Origin: Rhyacophila brunnea
Lineage: Eukaryota > Arthropoda > Insecta > Trichoptera > Rhyacophilidae
Length of the DNA stretch: 64,000 bases
Direction of reading: 5' to 3'
NCBI GenBank assembly: GCA_022495005.1
Contig: JAGYXB010000069.1
Location: forward strand, 1-64,000
Part shown: positions 11,731 to 22,708 of the stretch, in pieces
Numbering within the stretch: the first letter of the stretch is position 1
Layout: each line of letters begins with the position of its first letter
Program-made: the position numbers and the translations under genes
The notes under the pieces: generated by a model
Told to the model about the DNA's origin: nothing
Database searches by the model: none
Seen by the model: the letters and a program-made list of their open reading frames with translations, nothing else

Positions 11731-13544
11731 GTGATCAAAAACTGAAGGTAGTCATAAATACCAGTTTCCAGCACCATATTTCAAATGTGTCTAGTCTATC
11801 TACCTTCTATCTTTAACATTTAAGTCTTTGAAGCATATTATATATAAATTAGGAAGATAATGTTATGTTATCATACGTCCTGGTATATTTAGTAATTGTT
11901 TGTAACTGATTATTAAATATACTCATTTGTTTACATAAATAATAAAAAAATAAATTGTAAACATAATACACAATGTGTAAATCCGTAATAATTTATAATA
12001 TAAAAATAATGAACCCAACTTTTAAAAAAATAAGAAAAACTTTTAAAATTAAAATAATGAAGCAGAAATCATAAAAGTTTACACGATAATAAATTAAGGA
12101 ACTTTATTTTGGTCGCTATAAAAATAATTGAATAGTAGAGTAGAAATAATGCTCTGAGTAAAAGTTAAACAGGTAAACATTTATTTTTATCAAGCTTCTA
12201 GCGAGCGGCTTAAAGTCTTTCGACTTGTTTTCAATTTAATTAGATTAAGCTCGAATAGGGTTACCAAAGTGCGCCCTCTTCACAGAATGGTGGCTAATTT
12301 TGCAGACTTTTTTTATGACTAATGAACTGAAAAAAGTCATATTGTGAATAATTCTCTGATACATATTATTATATTTAAGAGATTATGGGATGATAATGGT
12401 GATGAAAATATTTTTTTTACCCATTTTAATACAAGAGAATAAAATAATAAAAACTATGTTATTTTAATTATTACCTTACGCGATTTCAAATAAATTAAGT
12501 ATCCTCTCTGGTAATATCATAATGTAATATATTGTCTGTTAATAACTATCTACTAGATATTATTTGATAAACTAATACTTTGATCGTTCTTAAGCTACAC
12601 TTTAATATAAATGTTTAAGTATATAAAATAATAAATAAACACAATGTAAGGTTTTATCTATAATTTGTAACTTTAAAACATTATTCAGTAATTTTCATAT
12701 ATTTTATTATATTCAGGGATTTCCCACGTTTAATTAAAGAAATATGGTATCCCGAACTTGGACAGATTGTAAGTATGAAGGTTTATTACTCGCTAGTTAG
12801 TTGAAGCAACCGAGTTAAGTTAACCTATTTATAGTTTATGTTTTACTTAAACCTTTAGTATTAAAGAAAAATAATAGTAAATTAAGCTTATTTCATATAA
12901 ATTATATTTCAAAATAAGATAAAATGAGTAGATTCGTACCTATTGCGATGATTTAATGTCTCACTAACAGAATACTATTTTATTTGATATTTTGAGATGG
13001 ATTACTAATTCAATACCTAATAACAATAAAATAAATAAATTATTAATGGGATTTTTTGGATGTTAAATTTTTTTTTTTGAGATGTTTTAAGAGACTTAAT
13101 AAACTTGTTCTAATTAATAATGTGATATCGAGTAGGAACTAAATAAATATATATTTATCACTTACATAATAATTAATTGGTCTGCCTTACCTGAAACAAA
13201 AACAAATGTTTATTAGCAAAATAATTACAAAATCTCTGATAAAGGAGTGATTGGTAAGGAACTTTTTTGTATTATTATCCTTTCATTTATTGTATAATAA
13301 TAATTATTATTAATGTATCAACCTCACTAGTAGAATTCCATTTATTGTAAACTTTAACTACTGTATAAATTATATGATAAGTCGTAGAAAGACATAATAA
13401 AAAAATATTAAATCCTTTATTGAATACACAAGATTAAACATAATATTATAATATTGGACTCATATATACTGTAACATTTTAAATGATATATCATTGAGAA
13501 GGCTCCGTATAGTTGTGCCAATTACGTGTACTGTCAATGTCAAT
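11731..13544. other. AT-rich stretch with nothing recognised
   Basis: Very AT-rich. A small GC-richer patch at 12190-12290 (GCTTCTAGCGAGCGGC) has no recognisable content. Confidence 0.5.
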
Positions 13545-13557
13545 ATGACATAGATTT

Positions 13558-13796
13558 GTTGTTTTTATTTAATAAAATGCATTTTTTTGTAGTACTTATT
13601 CCACTTTTAATCAAGAGATTAGGATCGGTTTCGTCCGCCTCAGTGTCCGAAAAATGTCCCTCTGAGGCGGACGAAACCGGTCCTAATCTCATGATTAAAA
13701 GTGGAATAAGCACTACAAAAAAAATGCGTTTTATTAAATAAAAACAACAATGCAATGCAGTTCCACCATGACTTGACAGTTAACAAAATAAAAGAA
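13558..13796 (+). mobile_element. hairpin retroposon, copy 1 (239 bp)
   Basis: Flanked by a 13 bp direct repeat with one mismatch, ATGACATAGATTT (13545-13557) and ATGATATAGATTT (13797-13809). The body is a long hairpin: the arm TTGTTTTTATTTAATAAAA, then TTATTCCACTTTTAATCA, then GGTTTCGTCCGCCTCA, is mirrored by its complement after a loop of about 30 bases (13643-13672). A tail of about 47 bases follows (GCAGTTCCACCATGA, CAGTTAACAAAATAAAAGAA) that is not part of the hairpin. A variable-length duplication and an A-rich 3' tail fit LINE-driven retrotransposition. The two short frames over it are by-products of the palindrome. Copies 2 and 3 are at 19178 and 20883. Confidence 0.8.
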
Positions 13797-14454
13797 ATGA
13801 TATAGATTTATCTATAGTTTATGAATATACTATTATAAATGATATCAATTATTATAAGATATTATTTTAATTGATTTTAGTAAAGTTAATGCTATTACAT
13901 TTGAGTAGAAAATATAAATCAATGAGAATTTTAATTCAAATTATACCATGTGCTTTCGCTCGATAGTATTAATTTTATTATATCGTCATTATGTAGTTAA
14001 CCATTTTTTAACAAACGAAAAATCAACATCTTATTGTCTCTGATTATCATCGCTATGTCAATAAACCAAATAATATATTAGTATGTACTAATACAATTGT
14101 CTGTTTATAAAATCTTCACTTTGTGGAAGCATATAATGTAGATCTACCTGTACTTCGTTTAGGAGCAAACATGGTACCTACTTTATAACATAGGAGTATA
14201 ATATTAAACACGGTGGGAAAATGTAGTTTATATTATGCTCACAAGTATTCTAAATCGTGGAATTACTAAATCTTCCCCATTTATTTAACCGTAAAAGCCA
14301 GAATCCACGGTTACTGAACAACATCCGATAAACAGAGCTTAGACAATTTATTTTGTTATTATAGCTATATTAGACAATGCGTATACCTGTCCTTAAACAC
14401 CTATAGCTGAGGATAATGTTGCTTAGTACATATACACTCATTACACAAACTCAA

Positions 14455-14770
14455 GTAATGCGGCTATGCAGGGCGAAGGTAAGCTTTTCGATCCGCATAA
14501 TAAGCGATGTGGGGTAAATCCTTAGCCTAAACAACGCAGTGGTAGAAGCGTCGCGGCGCCGGCATCGATGCGAGCTTTTAGTACTGTGCTCACGAGCTTG
14601 TTGGATGTTGAAAAGCTCCGGTGGTAACGATAGCCTATTCAAAGTGCCGGACGTTTAATCGATACCCCGTAACTACGTACAGTAATTAAGCCTGAAAAAT
14701 AATGGCGTCGGTTGCAGACTTAACTCCGAGTTAAGTAAGGACGTGCGCGTAATGCTCTACGTGAAAATTA
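14455..14770. other. GC-rich non-coding island
   Basis: CG-containing words are dense here (GTCGCGGCGCCGGCATCGAT, ACGTGCGCG) compared with the flanks. The only frame is 63 codons on the minus strand without recognisable motifs. I see no terminal repeats. It may be a regulatory element, a non-coding exon or an old insertion. Confidence 0.35.
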
Positions 14771-15061
14771 ACGGGGTTCATAGTGTTGCCATACACGTTG
14801 CCTTCTTAGTAAGCGTATTGTTGCTGTTCTGATAACGCTTTAAGACACGTGCCACAACAGTTTTAAAATTAAATGAATACTTGTATTCATGTAAAAAAAA
14901 AATTAGTAAGTCTGAAACAATTAAATTTTCCTTTACTATTTAATATAGTCAACAAATCAATACGTGATAAAACTATGGTGGTGTATGATATGCATATAGG
15001 TTATTAAGGACAACTTTTTAATTCATATTAATCTATAATCTCTCTCTTCTTGGTCGGGCAC

Positions 15062-15733
15062 TCATGGCTGAGGATCGTGACCACATTTAAATTTCGCCAT
15101 CCTTTGAGCGACCAAGACTTTCCATCCTTCTCGATCTTCCGCTTCTCTCAGGGCAGAATGGATGGTGCCCCCAGTCAGCTCTTTCACTTGGTCGGTCCAT
15201 CGCGCAGACACTTTTCCTCTGTTTCGCCTTGCCTGGAGGCTACCCAAAACTACCAGTCTCTCCAGGTTGTCCGGTCCGCACCTGACAATATGTCCAAAAA
15301 ACTTCAGAATTCTTCTCAGATATATCGTCGAGAGTCGTTCCTTTATCTTCAGTCTCTGGATGATTGACTGGTTCGTCGTGTGCTCGGTCCAAAAAATGCG
15401 AAGCATTCGGCGCCAACACCACATCTCAAAGGCCTCAATTGCCTTCCGTTCTCTTGCCTTCAGGGTCCACGACTCGACTCCGTATAGATATATCGAGAAC
15501 ACTAATGTTTGTACAAGCATCATTTTTGTGGCACTCGAAATTCCCCGATCCTTCCATATAGTGGTAAGGCGTGTCATCACATTTTTTGCAATCTGTGTGC
15601 GCCTTCTTATTTCCGCTTCGCATCCGCCCTTTCCACTGATGGTCGATCCAAGATATACAAACTCGTCGACTGTTTCGAGGTTTTGGAGTAGTGTACTTGG
15701 TGTTGGTAGAAGGTTGGCCCGATCAACAACCAT
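15062..15733 (-). CDS. LINE reverse transcriptase, C-terminal fragment (223 aa, open)
   Basis: This is the C-terminal part of an insect non-LTR retrotransposon endonuclease-reverse transcriptase. Recognisable landmarks in order are DEFVYLGSTISGKGGCEAEI (about residues 23-42), EIRRRTQIAKNVMTRL, a YLYGVESWTL motif (about 83-92), EMWCWRRMLRIFWTEH (about 103-118), FFGHIVR (about 147-153), SARWTDQVKELTGG and the terminal HDPQP before the stop. The frame continues upstream of the chosen ATG (SYNKTKL) to a stop about 45 bases away, so the start is arbitrary; the RT catalytic YxDD motif and the endonuclease are absent. It is therefore a 5'-truncated insertion, but unusually free of stops for this window, so probably younger than the other LINE relics. 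The minus-strand 3' end runs on for about 30 bases (CCAAGAAGAGAGAG). Confidence 0.85.
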   Translation of the reverse strand: MVVDRANLLPTPSTLLQNLETVDEFVYLGSTISGKGGCEAEIRRRTQIAKNVMTRLTTIWKDRGISSATKMMLVQTLVFSIYLYGVESWTLKARERKAIEAFEMWCWRRMLRIFWTEHTTNQSIIQRLKIKERLSTIYLRRILKFFGHIVRCGPDNLERLVVLGSLQARRNRGKVSARWTDQVKELTGGTIHSALREAEDREGWKVLVAQRMAKFKCGHDPQP

Positions 15734-15977
15734 TAACTTGGTCTTATTATACGAATTTAAAAATACTAGAATATGTTATGCGGAATGATTAAGTGATTAT
15801 TTCTTAAATACAATACAATTTATTTATAGAAAAATTTGTTAACTTTGACTTAATTAACAATCTTACACAAGTCGATTTTATGTAGCCATTAGTATCTAGT
15901 TACTAATTAAAGTTAGACACTTTTATAAGTTTAATGTATGTAATTATATAATAGAAATGCGAATAGTAAAAAAAAGA

Positions 15978-16205
15978 TGCATTCATCAGTAACCAAGCGA
16001 CGTCGCGATTGTAGCACCGTTGTGCCAAACAGCGTCGTTACATGAAGTTTCGCTTGAAACTAAAAGGTTAAGCCGGTCGGATTAAAAACGCCATTCAATT
16101 AAGGCTGTATCAGATCGTTGGGCTACGGGTAGCCGATTAGAGAGTTTAGCCCAGGGTCTGGGTTGTTTTCTATCGCTTAGCTTGTCTAAAATAGCTGCAA
16201 GTTTT
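15978..16205. other. GC-richer non-coding island
   Basis: Contains AAGCGACGTCGCGATTGTAG, ACCGTTGTGCCAAACAGCG and CGTTGGGCTACGGGTAGCCG in an AT-rich setting, with no reading frame and no terminal repeats. Candidate regulatory element; function unknown. Confidence 0.35.
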
Positions 16206-16341
16206 AGCAACATAAATTGGATTTTGTTATTATGCATTTGTCCTCAAACCAGAGTAAATATGTAACTATTTTAATCTGTGATATTAGGCAAATTACGCAT
16301 GTGTTGTAAGTAAAAAAAACAATATTTTTCAATGTCATGGC

Positions 16342-16620
16342 GTGTTATTACCAGAGTTTAGAACTTTTGTGTTTTTTTTATATCAGAACTATCCTTCTGA
16401 TATGCAAGACTGTAATTCAGAAGGAGAGCTCACTATTCGGATAGAAATGGCTAGTGGAACATTCAGCTGGATACGGAAAGTCTGGGTCTTACGCGGTTCT
16501 ATTCGATTAAGACAAAATTCAGACATTTTATCACTTTTGTATTCTGACAGTCCTGCTTCATTGTAGCCATGGAAACTTACGAAGACTCAACTTACTTGAC
16601 TAAGATCAATACTACGATAC
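16342..16620 (+). pseudogene. LINE reverse transcriptase relic (thumb region)
   Basis: A 74-codon frame reads DCNSEGELTIRIEMASGTFS, then WIRKVWVLRGSIRLRQ and SLLYSDSPASL. This resembles the part of insect LINE reverse transcriptases just after the palm, where the usual pattern is a DGxxxxEIRxRIxMAxxxF block, an xxxW/VxxxRxISLxLR block and an xxSxLLYGxExW block. The conserved glycine/tryptophan end has been lost and a stop follows, after which KLTKTQLT may continue the match. It differs from the type at 15062-15733. Assignment rests on pattern resemblance only. Confidence 0.5.
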
Positions 16621-16866
16621 TGATATGACATAGGAAAACGAAATAGAAATGGTGAGTGATAAGGATTCTATGAGACCTCACGTAGTGTCCATAATTTATC
16701 TAAGTAGCGGCCATGAACGAGGAAGAACATTTTTAATAGTAGCCAATTTCAGGTTTTAAACCATACCTTAACACGTTTAATCTAACTACTTAAATAATTA
16801 TTCGGATTGACTATAATATTTCAAAATCAATTATTGATGCTTTTTGAATAAAATATATTCTATTAA

Positions 16867-18235
16867 CGGCCCACGTGCTCGTTGTAGGTCAAAATTGAGT
16901 TTTTATCGTATTTTCAAACCATGACCCTGGACACTCCTTAAACGTTGTAGATAATCTATTTATATAATTTTGAAGCCTTATTATCCTTTATAGTTATTTT
17001 AAACATTTGATGACTGCATAAAGTATTTTTGTTACATTAAATAGTATTCTTTTAAACCTCTTGCTCTAATGTTTTAGAATATAGTCATATTTAGGTACAT
17101 AACTGTGCAGTTGTGTTAAGATTTTTTACATTTATTAATTTTTAAATGCATTTATAAAACCATTAGTATAATTTATTACGAGATAATTTTTGTAAAATAT
17201 TCACGATAAAAAATTATATTGATAATCTCTGTGATCCCAAATTTGACAAGAATTAGGCATTGTATTATTCAAAAAATCGGCAAGATTAACACATTTGAAG
17301 ATGATTCTAAAGATACTTATAAGCTATGTCTTTGACCATTCAAGTGTGATAAACATCTTATGAATAATGATTGCTTTATAATAATTATTGACCTAAGAAT
17401 AAGGTAGTGTTTTTTTGAAATACACCATTTCTTTTGTCATTCCCTAGTGGTTAAGCTACAACATACGGCCGTAGCCATAAAATGACAAACTATAATTAAA
17501 GTAGGGAGTAAAATTATGTTAACGTGCGTGTTTGGACATGTACCTAACCGATTTTATTTTTATTTTTTTTTAAACGGTACATGTTCAAACACGCGCGTCA
17601 ATATCATTTTACTCCCTACTTCAATTATAGTTTGTCAATTTATGGCTACGGCCGTATGTTGTAGCTTAACCACTGGGGAATAACAAAAGAAATGGCGTAT
17701 TTCAAAAAAACACTACCTTATTCTTAGGTCAATAATTATTATAAAGCAATCATTATTCATAAGATGTTTATCACACTTGAATGGTCAAAGACATAGCTTA
17801 TAATAAGTATCTTTAGAATAACTTCAAATGTGTTAATCTTGCCGATTTGAATAATAAAATGCCTAATTCTTGTCAAATTTGGGATCACAGAGATTATCAA
17901 TATAATTTTTTATCGTGAATATTTTACAAAAATTATCTCGTAATAAATTATACTAATGATTTTATAAATGCGTTTAAAAATTAATAAATGTAAAAAATCT
18001 TTACACCACTGCACAGTTATGTACCGAAAACATTAGAGCGAGAGGTTTAAAAGAATACTATTTTATGTAACAAAAATACTTTATGCAGTCATCAAATGTT
18101 TAAAATAACTATAAAGGATAATAAGGCTTCAAAATTATATAAATAGATTATCTACAACGTTTAAGGAGTGTCCAGGATCACGGTTTGAAAATACGATAAA
18201 AACTTAATTTTGACCTTCGACGGGCATGTCCCCCC
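16867..18235. mobile_element. inverted-dimer form of the TTAA element (long palindrome, about 1.37 kb)
   Basis: Arms of about 670 bp (16867-17544 and 17576-18235) are near-perfect reverse complements, separated by an AT spacer of about 30 bases. Each arm corresponds to almost the whole unit seen singly at 1917-2689, including AACGTTGTAGATAATC, ATCCCAAATTTGACAAG and CATACGGCCGTAGCCAT. The right arm lacks about 17 bases present in the left (near 17080-17096). TTAA precedes the left end (16863-16866), but the right end is followed by GTAT, so the target site is damaged or the element formed in place. No coding frame. Confidence 0.85.
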
Positions 18236-19163
18236 GTATACCATTTTAATCGTAAATAAGTTATATTACACTATTTTTTTTAGCAATAACAAAATTCATA
18301 GCTTATACTTACATTAGAAGACACAATGGTATACCTACCTATTTTACTTTTTATTTGAAGTGGCATTTAAATAAACTATATCCTAAAAAACAAAGTCACG
18401 ATTATTTAACTAACAAATTGCGTAAGTACTTACTGAAATATGCAAAATAATTCCAGTAGGTACTTAAAGGATTTTTTTTACTAAACGAATAATTCATCCG
18501 GTCCCCTAAGGGGGGGCTGAAGAGCTCGACATTCAAATATAATTTAGTATAAAAAGGACCTCGGCGTCATAAGTACGTTAATTTAAATCGATCTTTTCGC
18601 AAAAATCACTAATCATCGGAGATTTTATTTCAAGAAACATAATTATTATTATTGATATTGTCTGCCGCTGAATATTATTTTTATTTTATAAACACCTGCA
18701 AGATGTAAGCCGATCAGAAAACAGGGCTGTCAAAATAATATTAGGAATTCATATTTTTAAAATGTTATTTCATCATAGTTTTTAATCAAACCTGTGCAAG
18801 TACGTACTGATAACTTGGGTGAATTTTGTAGCAAACATACTATTGATATATAAACGGGTATATTATTATTATAACACAATTCAAATTGACCATAGGTTGA
18901 TACTCAAATACTATTATAGTATGTTTGTGATTTCGAGAAAATAATACGATGGTATAATTAATCCATATCAATTATTTGAAAACATTACATTCGCACTTTG
19001 CAAGATAACATCAAAATGTGTATATACTTATCTAAATGACGAATGACATTCATGAGTGAGCACGGCTGAAAGCTTGGAAATGTGTTTTTTTTCTATTTCA
19101 AAATCTTTGAATTGTGTATTATTTTATTACAGATTCAAGGCCAACTTCATATAACTAATAAAA
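18236..19163. other. AT-rich stretch with nothing recognised
   Basis: No gene or repeat family supported. A short GC patch at 18495-18530 (CCGGTCCCCTAAGGGGGGG) is a small imperfect palindrome. Confidence 0.45.
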
Positions 19164-19177
19164 ATACTGTTTGTTTC

Positions 19178-19452
19178 ATTTCCTTTATTTTGTTAACTGT
19201 CAATTCATGGTGGAACTGCATTGTATTGTTGTTTTTATTTAATAAAACGCAATTTTTTTTATAGTACTTATTCCACTTTTAATTAATATATTAGGACCGG
19301 TTTCGTCCGCTTCAGTGGGACATTTTCGACTGAATACAGTTGTATTCAGTCGAAAATGTCCCACTGAAGCGGACGAAACCGGTCCTAATATATTAATTAA
19401 AAGTGGAATAAGTACTATAAAAAAAATTGCGTTTTATTAAATAAAAACAACA
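19178..19452 (-). mobile_element. hairpin retroposon, copy 2 (275 bp)
   Basis: Flanked by a perfect 14 bp direct repeat, ATACTGTTTGTTTC (19164-19177 and 19453-19466). In minus orientation it is a hairpin followed by the family tail (GCAGTTCCACCATGAATTGA, CAGTTAACAAAATAAAGGAA). The hairpin arms, each about 113 bp, are identical as far as I can read, with a loop of only 2-4 bases at the centre of CTGAATACAGTTGTATTCAG. Compared with copy 1, the inner arm sequence differs (TTAATTAATATATTAGG against TTAATCATGAGATTAGG), yet both arms of each copy carry the same version. Confidence 0.85.
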
Positions 19453-19466
19453 ATACTGTTTGTTTC

Positions 19467-19719
19467 TACGAATAAAAAGACAGGAAGGAAGATATGTACA
19501 AATCACGGCAATAAGAAAGGCCGGCAAATATGACCGACAATGCGTGATACACAAACATAAAATACACAAAATCACAAACACATTCGAAGTTTGCCGCACA
19601 CGTACAGACCACGTGATATTTGTTTACGCAAAATCGTCGCTTTTCAAAATGGCGAATTTGATTGCCAGATTTTACTGCGATGAATCAGTATGTTCCTTCT
19701 TGTCTATTTTTATTCGTAG
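19467..19719. repeat. inverted repeat pair next to the hairpin retroposon
   Basis: CTACGAATAAAAAGACAGG followed by AAGGAA (19467-19491) is the reverse complement, with two differences, of the segment at 19693-19719 (TTCCTTCTTGTCTATTTTTA then TTCGTAG). About 200 bases lie between. It may be a MITE into whose left end copy 2 of the hairpin retroposon inserted. A 144-codon frame runs across it (19460-19894) but has no recognisable domain. Confidence 0.55.
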
Positions 19720-19893
19720 GTTTGTTTACTATGTACACCGAGAAATTTCCATTTATAAAATCGGAAACGATTTTTACAGAAGAGTTTTGGAATATAATGC
19801 AACCAAAACTGGAAAAAATTCTATCATGGGTGTTGACTTCCTGAATGAGTTAACCCCAGGTCCATGCCACTACGTGAACCACAGTGGATATTA

Positions 19894-20047
19894 AGCCATT
19901 TCCACACTGGCAACAAGTTGCTGGCAACCTCATTAAATTTTACTTAATAATATAATTGCTTAAGAAATTTTACGATAATCATCATAATTATCGTAAAATC
20001 TAACGAGGTAGCCAGCAACTTAACTTGTTGCCAGTGTGGACCCGGCA
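19894..20047. mobile_element. Harbinger-like MITE (154 bp)
   Basis: Inverted ends of about 50 bp: CCACACTGGCAACAAGTT on the left and AACTTGTTGCCAGTGTGG on the right, continuing into GCTGGCAACCTC and GAGGTAGCCAGC. It is flanked by TTA at 19891-19893 and 20048-20050, the 3 bp target typical of PIF/Harbinger elements. The interior is AT-rich and non-coding. A 3 bp duplication can occur by chance, so the superfamily is tentative while the MITE call is firm. Confidence 0.75.
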
Positions 20048-20050
20048 TTA

Positions 20051-20870
20051 GATGCACAAAACTTAAATAATATATATTATAAATAAAAATTTAAAATTAT
20101 TTATGATTTATGTCTTCGACAGCCCTGATGAAATATGAGTCGGATCGGGTCATAGAGCAAATTTATTGACACGACCTTTTTATATTAACTAGTAGACCAG
20201 ATATTATGGACCACATGTTAAAAAATCATATTTTCAATTCTCAAGGCCAATTCTGTAGAACGTCCCCTTAAGTGTTATCAGACACACAACACGAGCGTTT
20301 TAGTTTAGTACTGTTGAAACAAACAGCCGCTTGTGGGCCAAACAGTCAGGTAAGGTTATGTGGAAGGATTTTGTCTGGGCTTAAAATCGACCCCTTATTT
20401 ACATGAGAGGACAGCACCGGTGAAACCAGGGGCATATCTCTGCTCTGCTGGAAGCGTGGTTGTATTACCGATGGCACGTGAGGCAATTTTTTTTTCAATC
20501 CTACATACTCGTACCTTCCAAATAACGTATACTGTCTTTAAAGCATTCAACTAATATATTTTTAATTAAATTTTCTACGAATTACTTTCTATTAAAATAA
20601 TATTAGAGGGTAACTACACAAATTATCGCTTGTATAATTAATTGGTAAGGTTTACAATAACGCCCACCTCGATTCGGATCTCGTAGGAGGGCAAAATTTG
20701 AATGCTGTTGTATGTACTTATTTAATTAGAGTAAATGCCACCGGTCCAAACTAATAAATATTACAATAAGTGGAACTAGTATTACATAATATTATATATT
20801 TTGAAATGATAAAATACCTTTAAATGGTGGTGGTCTGCACCATATTAGTGGTAATCGTGCTTTTAAAAAC
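20051..20870. other. mixed stretch without an identified gene
   Basis: Moderate GC at 20330-20480 with a 64-codon frame that lacks recognisable motifs. Elsewhere AT-rich. Nothing classified. Confidence 0.4.
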
Positions 20871-20882
20871 AATTACACAAAT

Positions 20883-21021
20883 TGTTGTTTTAATATAACA
20901 AAACGCAATTTTTTTTAGTACTAAAAGTGGAATAAGTACTACAAAAAAAATGCGTTTTATTATATTAAAACAACAATATAATGCAGTTCTACCATGAATT
21001 AACAGTTAACAAAATAAAAGG
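20883..21021 (+). mobile_element. hairpin retroposon, copy 3 (139 bp, left arm partly deleted)
   Basis: Flanked by a perfect 12 bp direct repeat, AATTACACAAAT (20871-20882 and 21022-21033). The outer hairpin stem is kept (TTTTAATATAACAAAACGC against GCGTTTTATTATATTAAAA), but the inner left arm and the GC-rich loop region of copies 1 and 2 are missing. The tail GCAGTTCTACCATGAATTAA with CAGTTAACAAAATAAAAGG is complete. Both arms share an AATATAA variant not seen in the other copies. Confidence 0.8.
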
Positions 21022-21033
21022 AATTACACAAAT

Positions 21034-22700
21034 AATTGGCTTTCTCCTAAAATAATTTAAAAACCAAGAAATACGACTGTAATAATATTATACCTATCAA
21101 TAACTATCATAACAATGACGGGTATTATAGAAACTATAAATAATTGAATATGTTAAAAGCTCAAGGGCTTTTCTTTATCACCCACAACATTGAGGTTTGC
21201 CGATAATAACAATTACGCAATATTGAGGGGGTTTAACCAATTTTAAAGTTGTATTGTATTAATTACTTGAGTTTACTGAGAAACTTAAACCATTGTTTAA
21301 ATAAGTATATTTTGTCTTAATTTCAACATTACAAAGAGGAAAGTCCTTTTGATTCTTACCCACTCAATTTAATTATTTAGATTCTAAAATCCATCTATAG
21401 AATTTAAAATTGGATAAATAAAGACTTATTGGATCGAAAAACTTTTGTAATGTAAAAAAGTACCTAAATAATACATGTATTATAATAATTATCAATACTA
21501 GATAATTTATAATGAAGGAATAAGGCTTTATTATTATTAAAGTACTTTTAGGTATTTAATTTGTTTATCATAATTATATTAGGGGTTTGTTTTATAATCT
21601 AAACATACAATAAATTGTTAACATGCTATTATTCAATATTATATTTGAAATGGCAATCATTGATAGTTTTTTTTTTTGTAAATAATTATAATTTGTCTAT
21701 GCGTAGGTACTTACCTAAAACATACTGATTTAATTTTCGAATTTATATAAATATATTACCAAAATAGCAGAGGGTGCTACGTGTATATTGGTGGAACTAC
21801 TTGCCAGGAATTAAGAACAAAAAATAACCCTTTCCCTATCGCTCAAACGAATTGTTTTGTTCCACATAAGCGCTGTTTTTGCCATCGCACATTCAATGGC
21901 AGTAATTTCACCCCAATTGTATCGAATAATCTCATCATGTATGGTGAATCCAATCATTTTTGAAGGATTTACTCGATCGGGCAAGCTATTACTGCCACTG
22001 ACCGTATTACCCTACATCCAGTGACGGCTCCGTAATGCCGTCATATCAATTATGTTACATAGGTACATATTTTGTTTGTTATGACCAATCATAAATAAAT
22101 GTAACAATTATTAATCACTGTACCCGATTTTTTTTATATAGCTTCATTTGACACGGGGACAAAAATTGAATACTTACATAAATAAAGTATTCGATAAATT
22201 AAAATAGTAAACTTTATTAGTTTACGAAATTTTTACCACCGCAGATTATTAATTACAAATGTTGAAAAACTAAGTTCATTACTTTATATTTTATTTAAAT
22301 TCTTAGTTTTCTAACAATTTATTTATTTAGGTAAGTACTCTATAGTTAAAATATTTATAATGGATGAAAATAATTATTAGCACATTTCATTGAATTTGCT
22401 GTAAATTAGGATTATTAAAAAATCCAAATGAGACAATCATATCCATATTGTTAAACGTTATTTTTATGAACTTGTAGTTATCAATACACGCTTATTGTTA
22501 TAATACTAGTGCTTTGATGATAGTTGTTAATGATGCTTCTGAAACTATCCGCGCGTGTATTTTTCGCTGAGATTATAGAATGAGAATAACTAGATATAAC
22601 ATATAAGTAGAAATATTAATAAAATTATCTATAATTAGAAAAATGAAAATTTAATAGATTTTAGGGTTGGTACCCCGTATTCATCTTCCTTCTTTTCTCG
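21034..22700. other. AT-rich stretch with nothing recognised
   Basis: A somewhat GC-richer zone at 21770-22040 contains a 60-codon frame with no recognisable content. No element ends found. Confidence 0.45.
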
Positions 22701-22708
22701 GCACACTT

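Noticed and set aside
13620..13700. Possible hammerhead ribozyme in the hairpin retroposon (CTGAGGCGGACGAAAC)
   Set aside because: The GGACGAAAC end looks right, but the CUGANGA core is not met (CUGAGGC in copy 1, CUGAAGC in copy 2) and no stem II can form between the two parts.
19460..19894. 144-codon frame as a host gene
   Set aside because: It spans an inverted repeat and ends at a MITE boundary; no domain is recognisable. Kept only as a point to check.
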